Assembly (NCBI GenBank): GCA_950022295.1
Contig: OX465600.1
Coordinates: 200,227,782 to 200,291,781 of the forward strand
DNA length: 64,000 bases
Direction of reading: 5' to 3'
Origin: Bromus sterilis
Lineage: Eukaryota; Streptophyta; Magnoliopsida; Poales; Poaceae
The stretch's first letter is position 1; the number at the start of each line of letters is the position of its first letter. Below, one piece after another: positions 58,020 to 64,000 of this stretch. The translations under genes were made by a program, and so were the position numbers. The notes under the pieces were generated by a model that had not been told where the DNA came from, ran no database searches, and saw only the letters and a program-made list of their open reading frames with translations.

Positions 58020-59147
58020 CTAGGAAGGAAGATTATAAAAGATGCTCGCACAAGAGAATAAGAATATTAAGAAAACGAGAGCATCAAGAAGAAAATATGA
58101 AACACATTTAAGCCTAACCCACTTCCTATGCATAGGCATCACGTAAGAAAATAAATAAAAGAAGCAAAAAGTGACATGCATAGGAAGGTGGAACAAGAAC
58201 AACTTCAAAACTTTCATCATAAAGAGAGGTGTTTTTGTAACATGAGAGTTTCTACAACCAAACTTTCCTCTCTCAAAATAATTTGAAGTAGTATCATGAA
58301 CAACATCAAGAATATAACTATCACATAACTCATGTTTTTCATGGCCTACAAGAAAACGTGTATAGTTTTTAACACGGTCTTTAGGATTATAAGATAAATG
58401 CAACCCATCACCTTGAGCCTTGATAAGAGCAAAATTTTCCGGAATATGAGTTGGAGATTTCAAAATGATAATAGGACAATCAAGTGTGGGTGCAATAGAA
58501 AAAAAATCACGCTTAACATGAGGAACTATAGCAAGTTCATCTTCCTAAGCATCATCCATAGTGGCATCACGGCGATAAGCATAGAAGGCATCAACTTCCT
58601 CAAACAGGGATATTTCAAAAGAATCCATGGGATCATAACACTCATATAAGGTAAGAGTCAAAGAATTACTCTCATTAGAAGGTAGACGTGGATGGATCCA
58701 TTATTCCTCCATTTGTTCGTCACTCTACTCCTCTTTTTCATCCAAGGAGCTTGCAGGTTCAGCAATTTCTTCTTCCATAGAGTCCTGCAAATCATTAGTC
58801 TCTTCCTTTGGGGGAGAGATTCTCTCAAGATGATCATTAATATAATAATTTGCATCGAAATTTTCCAAACAATAGTTAAGTATAGCAAGACTCTCAGATT
58901 TGTAAGGGGCATCATCAATATTTTTAAGAAGAGAAGTAATTTCATAGGCACCCTTATAAGCAACAAATTCTTCTATTTCCTCTGCATCATAAAAATCATA
59001 TTTTCTCTTAGCATAAGAAGCTAAGGTTTCATCATCATTGTACTCACATTGGAAAGCAAGGTGTTTGTGCCTCATAAAGCAACAAGATTCATCCCTGCAG
59101 AAAGATATATTATATATTGAGCACAAGTTTCTAGCATACTCATACAA
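58020..59147 (-). pseudogene. R10 internal ORF of unknown function, broken
   Basis: Two open pieces lie in order on the minus strand: 59147-58725 (Asp/Glu/Tyr-rich, with DESCCFMRHKHLAF near the start) and 58463-58020 (ending in two hydrophobic stretches, FHLPMHVTFCFFYLFSY and LLDALVFLIFLFSC). Stops and frameshifts separate them. The second piece is homologous to R9 48064-48470. Hydrophobic segments suggest membrane association, but that is inference. It is the only protein-like part of R9 and R10. Confidence 0.6.
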
Positions 59148-59418
59148 CTAATGTATTTGTTTCCATAAGTGTATCCCCTTTTGAGACAAGCGGTGTGACT
59201 TGTACCAATTTTTGTTGATCCTCGGTGAATCCTCCATGCCAATAAGATCTGGTTTCAAAGAAGTCAGACATTGATTGGAAAGTAAGGAACTAGACATAAT
59301 ATATATTTTTTGGATTTTTGATAAAGGACACTAAAGATAAAAATTGAAAGGTAAACTAATGAGACTAAAAAGTAAAGATAAAAGATAGTGTGCAACTCCC
59401 CTATCTTGTAGACTGGAG

Positions 59419-59436
59419 TCCCCGGCAACGACGCCA
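59419..59436 (-). other. R10 primer-binding site (tRNA-Asp type)
   Basis: The minus strand reads TGGCGTCGTTGCCGGGGA, one mismatch to the usual tRNA-Asp-type site. It lies 10 bases from the LTR end, a spacing typical of Athila-like elements. Confidence 0.8.
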
Positions 59437-59446
59437 GAAATTTGCT

Positions 59447-61084
59447 TGATGCGGTGAGGAAGATAGCTCTTCTCACTTATCATTGGTTACCCCAAGTGGA
59501 AGGTGAGATGTAGCGTAGCAACAAATTTCCCCTATGTAGAGGATAGGGTTTGTCTCCCGTAGGACTCGCAATGATACAAGAAGGTGGTAAAGTGAACAGT
59601 GGCGCCGAGGTTTCTAACTTCGCCTGGACCTGCACACACAGCAAATAACTTTGCTCCCAACGAGTACAGAGGAGTTGTCAATTCCTCCGGCCTTGCTGTT
59701 TAAAAAGGATCAACGCAAGAGATAATAATAGTGGCAACGGAGAGTAAGAACTGAAAGTAAATTGAAGGTGTAAACAATGGTGGAAATATGGACCGGGGTC
59801 CCGTGATGTTCACTAGTGATGTCTCTCTCCCAAAAGACGATAAAATTGCTAGCGAGGTAAACACAGGTGGGCAATTGACAGGATTATAAATGCACCGCAA
59901 TGCTAACTATGCTACAAAAGAAAGGAAGAGGCTCAAAAGCAATGGGCAGTACGGCAAGGTAAGTAGACCAAAATCCATCTGCATCTACTATGAATCATCC
60001 ACCTTGAGATATCTATCCAGAACATCTCGCTGGTATTAAGTTGCGAATCCCACCCAAAGTGTAAACTCAAAGCAACAGACAATTTCATTAAAAGAACTAT
60101 GCGCAAAGTAAACAATCCTTGCACCCGCAAGTACCAGTACCATTGTTTTATCCGTGGTGGCGACATCACATCCTCTAGTCTCATGTTTCTGTCAAGCTAG
60201 ACATCGAGGGGCTGAACCCACAATCAAGCATAACGCTCCCTCTTGGAGTAGAAAAAATCACTTGGCCAAAGTAAAATACAGCAACGGAGAACATGCAAGA
60301 ATTTACTAAAGAACTCAAATATAAAAGAGAATCAAATATATTACTCATCACAATCTGAACATAATCTCATAATCCATCAGATCCTAGCAAACTCAGCATA
60401 GCAACATAGAAAATTACAAAAGTGCCTCGATCATGTGAGGCAGCTCACGAGGTATCGAAAGTGAAAGCACAAAGAGGTGAGGAGAACATCACATAGCTAC
60501 TGGTCACAGACCCATGGTCCAAGGGGGATTACTCACGGCATATCTGGGAGTCGTCCATGGCGATGGATGGTCTCCAGGAGGTGATTCTTCCTTCCGGCAG
60601 AGTGCTAGAGCAGCTTCTCCTGGAAGCCCCGATCTTGACACGGCGGCGGCGGAACAGAGAGGAGAACGGTAATAGCAGATCGATATTTGGGGTTTCCGTC
60701 ACGGGGGGTAAATATAGGCCAAAGGGGGCACTGAGAGGGGCCACAGGGCAGCCAGAAGGTCTCCTGGCGCGGCCTAGGGTGGGGTCACGCCTGGGACCCT
60801 CCTGGGGCCCTTGTGGATCCACTCCCTCCCTTTCTTGATTATTCGGGAAGCTTCCGGGTCGCTGATTTTTATTGGATTTTTACGGAATTTATTTGACACT
60901 TTTAATGTCCGGAAACCTGAAATACAAAAATAGCAGAAAATAGGAACTGGCAACTGGGTGCACTGAGTTAATAGGTTAGTCCAAATATGATAAAAAGTGT
61001 ATGAAAGTTCAAGAAAAACATGGAAAAGTCACACAAATCATGCATGGAGCTACCGGAAATTATAGATATGTTTGGGACGTATCA
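59447..61084 (-). repeat. R10 5' LTR (1638 bp)
   Basis: The plus strand starts TGATGCGGTG and ends GACGTATCA, followed by AGAAT. Confidence 0.88.
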
Positions 61085-62237
61085 AGAATGCAGGAGCCAC
61101 ATACTAGCGAACAATGCAGAACTGCCTCAAGGGGAAATTGGGAGCAATGTGCACGCTTATGTGGATGACATAGTTATCTAGTCTTAGGTGGCCAACTCAC
61201 TCATCGGTGACCTCCAGGAAACCTTCAAGAATCCGCGCAAGTAGCAGATGAAGCTGAACCCGGCCAAATGCACCTTTGGGGTCCCTATAGGAAAGCTCCT
61301 CGATACATAGTGTTAGAGAGAGGCGTCGAGGCGAACCAGGAGAAAATCAACGCCATCATGGCTCTCCAGAAGCCAGCCTCAGTGAAAGGCGTCCAATGAC
61401 TCACAGGGTGTGTAGCTGCCCTGAGTCGGTTTATCAGCCGACTGAGAGAAAAAGCAACCCCCCTGTACCGACTCTTGCGAAAGTCGGAAAAGTTCTTCTA
61501 GGATGAAGAGGCTGATCAAGCTCTGGAAGTGCTGAAGAAATAATTGTCCCAGGCTCCAATCATGGCGGCCCCTAAACGTAAAGAGTCGATGCTGCTCTAT
61601 ACTTTGTCCAACAATCGAGCAGGTAGTGGTGTGGTTGTGGTTGAACGTATGGAAGAAGGTAAAGAACACCCTTTGCAGAGGCCAGTCTATGATGTTAGTG
61701 AGGTCTCGACTTCATCAAAGAAACGCTACCCTCACTGGCAGAAACTGGTCCATGGTGTGTTCATGGCGAGTCAGAAGCTCAAGCATTAGTTCAAGGAGCA
61801 CCCCATAAATATAGTCAGCTCAGCACCGCTTGCAGATATCATCCAGAACCGGGAGGCCACGGGAAGGATTGCAAGGTGGGCTATAGAGTTGGGGGCTTAT
61901 TAGATCAAGTATGAACCACGCACGACCATGAAATCTCAGGCGCTGGTCGACTTCATCAATGACTGGACAGAGATCCAACCACCCCTATAAAAGCCTGTTA
62001 CCGAATACTGGACAATGCAATTTGATGGGAGTCGGCAGCTCCAAGGGTCAGGAGCCGGCATGGTCCTCACTTCTCCCAAAGGAGAATTTTTTTGCTATGT
62101 CTTGCAGCTGCAGTTAACTTGCACCAATAATGCAGCAGAATATGAGACCCTACTCCATGGGTTGCGGCTAGCTCGTGAGATGAATATAAGTTGGATCCAA
62201 TGCTAGGGCGATTCTGACCTTGTTTCCCAACAGGTTT
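61085..62237 (+). pseudogene. pol: R8 RT C-terminal half and RNase H, degenerate
   Basis: It resumes exactly at NAGATY, with a stop after it. HAYVDDIVI near 61150 is the catalytic RT box. Stops follow near 61181, 61312 and 61498. RNase H: QFDGSRQLQGSGAG near 62015 and the AEYE motif near 62139, then a TAG at 62204, then GDSDLVSQQV, where R11 is inserted. Confidence 0.82.
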
Positions 62238-62422
62238 CTCATGACCTCAGTTTGCTTAGCTAAAGGATCAAACCTTGGTTTAAAGATGAATTACTTAGAT
62301 GGATTGACTTTCTGCCTCCTTGAAGGCCCATTTTTTTGAAGCTTTGTTGTAAATCTTGTAAATATTGTTGCATTAATAAGATGCTAGGGGGTGTTTTACC
62401 CTTCAGTCTTAAAGCTTAAAAA
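62238..62422 (+). mobile_element. R11: short LINE-like insertion with A tail
   Basis: About 185 bp inside R8 RNase H are flanked by a 9 bp duplication AACAGGTTT (62229-62237 and 62423-62431). It ends in an A run and has TTGTAAATATTGTTGCATT-type sequence, then TAATAAGATGCTAGGGGG, before the tail, a style seen at 3' ends of grass LINEs. A SINE is an alternative: GATCAAACC near 62266 resembles a B box, but the A box spacing is wrong. Confidence 0.7.
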
Positions 62423-62431
62423 AACAGGTTT

Positions 62432-63962
62432 ATGGAAAATGGAATTACAAAGATGCCACCATGGCGGCTTATCGGCAAGAGGTGGAAAGACAAGCCGGAT
62501 TATTTGTTGGCTACCAAGTGGGCTATGTGGAGCGCAAGCTAAACGAAGCCGCAGACGCTCTATCCCGGATCGGCTCTCAACGAAAGCCAGTTCCAACAAA
62601 TGTGTTCCTAGACGTCCTAACAAAGCCATCCGTGTAAATACCCACGGAGCAAGACATAGCAGAGCCGGATCCAGAACCGGCTCTAGTGGCTACAATACAT
62701 GCTACCCCCTCCTAGGTCGTGCCTTATTTGGACTACAAGACCCGGGAATCCTACCCACTGATGAGGTACTGGCCAGGAAAATTTTCAAGAGAAGCAAATC
62801 CTTTGTACTCATCAACGGTGAGTTACATCGGCGAAGCCCTGCAGACGTCTTTCAGAGATGTGTGTCACCAGAAGAAGGCAGAGAAATCCTCAATGAGATA
62901 CACTCTCGAGACTGCGTTCATCATGCCGGCTCTCGTTCGCTAGTGGCTAAATCTTACAGACACGGATTCTAATAGCTCACGGCACACGCGGACGCAGAGG
63001 ATATAGTCAAAAAATGCGACGAGTGTTAGCGTTATGCAAAGCAGGCACATGTGCCGGCTCAAGAACTCAGGATGATCCCTATCACTTGGCCCTTTGCAGT
63101 GCGGGGGCTTGATATGGTGGGACCATTCAAAAGGTCAGCCAACAAGAATACACCCTTACTGGTGGCGGTTGACAAGTTCACCAAGTGGGTTGAGGCAGAG
63201 CCGGTCAGCAAATGCGATGCAGCAACGACGCTAAAATTCTTGAAAAAGATAATATACAGATTTGGCTACCCTCACAACATCATCACTGTTAATGGGTCTA
63301 ACCGATCAGAGAGGGTTATGCAATGATTTTGTCAAAACGAGCACATCCAACTCGACCTTGCATCAGTGGCTCACCCAAAGACCAATGGAAAAGCCGAGAG
63401 AGCCAACCAAGAGTTGCTCCGAGGCATCAAACCCCGACTCTTTGGAAAGGACGTCGGGATGATGGGAGGAAGAATTGCCCTCAGCATTGTGCAGTATCAG
63501 GACAACTCCTAACAGGTCGACAGGCTACACACCCTTGTTCCTGGTCTATGGAGCAGAAGCCATTCTCCCAAGTGACATATGTCATGACTCACCAAGGGTC
63601 ACATCTTATGTGGAAGCCGACAATGAAAAAGCGAGGCAGGTGCCCTGGATTTTCTCGACGAAAAACGAGAACTAGGAGCAGCTCAGTAGGCTATCTACCA
63701 ACAAGATCTGCGAAGATATAATAGTCGTCGTATCATAAGTCGGACTTTCCAGCAAGGTGACTTAGTGCTCTGCCTCATACAGAAAAAGGATGGAATGCAC
63801 AAGTTATCTTCTCCATGGGAAGGACCGTTTGTGGTCAACAACATCTTGTACAATGAATCCAACTACCTCATTGATATACACGAGAAGGCAAAGTCACGCG
63901 CATCCATGGAGGAGACTCCCAGGCCGTGGAACATCGCACAACTCCGTTCATATTATACTTGA
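62432..63962 (+). pseudogene. pol: R8 RNase H end and integrase, degenerate
   Basis: Resumes with the end of RNase H (RKLNEAADALSRIGS near 62530). Integrase: HSRDCVHHAGSR near 62900 and KKCDEC near 63010 form the zinc-binding part, followed by a stop. GLDMVGP near 63110 has the first Asp. The second reads TVNGSN near 63290, so the catalytic Asp is Val. A frameshift near 63305 follows, with KAERAN near 63385 keeping the Glu in another frame. The C-terminal WEGPFVVNNI region is open to the stop at 63960. Confidence 0.8.
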
Positions 63963-64000
63963 GTAGAACAGGAACACTATTGTACATCTATATAAGTGGA
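63963..64000. other. R8 sequence after pol, cut by window end
   Basis: Only 38 bases follow the pol stop. No LTR start is visible. Confidence 0.5.

Larger units (their letters stand above)
53522..61084 (-). mobile_element. R10: non-autonomous Athila-like LTR retrotransposon
   Basis: It reads on the minus strand: 5' LTR 59447-61084, primer site, internal region 55174-59446, polypurine tract, 3' LTR 53522-55173. A perfect AGAAT duplication flanks it (53517-53521 and 61085-61089). No gag or pol. LTRs differ by about 5 percent in a 310-base sample by eye, so it is younger than R9. Confidence 0.9.
43084..64000 (+). mobile_element. R8: Tat-type Gypsy element, split by R9, R10 and R11
   Basis: Pieces 43084-46188, 52773-53521, 61085-62237 and 62432-64000 join into leader, gag, protease, RT, RNase H and integrase in plus orientation. 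The pol stop is at 63960-63962, so a 3' LTR would lie outside the window. The joins are exact: R10 is flanked by AGAAT in the middle of the RT motif GLKNAGATY, and R11 by AACAGGTTT. The coding parts have many stops. R8 is older than R9, R10 and R11. Confidence 0.85.

Noticed and set aside
62250..62275. RNA polymerase III A and B boxes in R11
   Set aside because: The B-box-like GATCAAACC is good, but the A-box-like stretch is directly next to it instead of 30-40 bases away.

Overview
The window looks like intergenic DNA from a large-genome grass. A Pooideae grass (wheat, barley, oat or ryegrass type) is most likely, because of the LTR types, a plant tRNA-Lys-type primer site and Athila-like elements of the Triticeae style. 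This is inference; the species cannot be fixed from the sequence. I found no convincing host gene, tRNA, rRNA or CRISPR array. Almost every base can be assigned to nested LTR retrotransposons, named R1-R11 and H here.

Layout. R1 (1-6025, minus) has about 4.25 kb LTRs around only about 0.6 kb of internal sequence; its left LTR runs off the window. H is an old GC-rich LTR-like remnant split into 6026-6585, 24662-24908 and 42329-42709. R2 is a 3.9 kb solo LTR (6586-24656) inside H, with R3 inside it. R3 (8128-22293, plus) is a full-length Gypsy element of Tat type. R4 (24909-42323, minus) is a relative of R3 in opposite orientation, also inside H. R4 carries R5 (34273-39262), a truncated second Tat-type element that replaced about 2.4 kb of R4 gag-pol, and R6 (40565-41850), a solo LTR inside its 5' LTR. 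R7 (42710-43068) is an LTR scrap. R8 (43084 to the window end, plus) is a third Tat-type element. It is split by R9 (46181-52772, plus) and R10 (53522-61084, minus), two related non-autonomous Athila-like elements, and by R11 (62238-62422), a short LINE-like insertion.

How the parts work together. In R3 and R4 the LTR promoter drives gag-pol, while a second TATA promoter near the 3' LTR drives an opposite-strand gene. I can assemble that gene as seven exons with GT-AG introns in both copies. Exons 2, 3, 5, 6 and 7 are the same length in both (416, 134, 124, 321 and 515 nt) and the reading phase is kept throughout. It encodes an N-terminal domain like the 'putative gypsy type transposon' family (PF04195), then a basic and acidic linker and a coiled coil. 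The gene converges on pol, and a hairpin-rich tandem array (243 bp units in R3, 197 bp in R4) lies between the two 3' ends. R5 repeats the same plan with a different antisense gene, a B3-domain fragment. This antisense-gene module is the most interesting biology in the window. All copies seen here are broken by stops or frameshifts.
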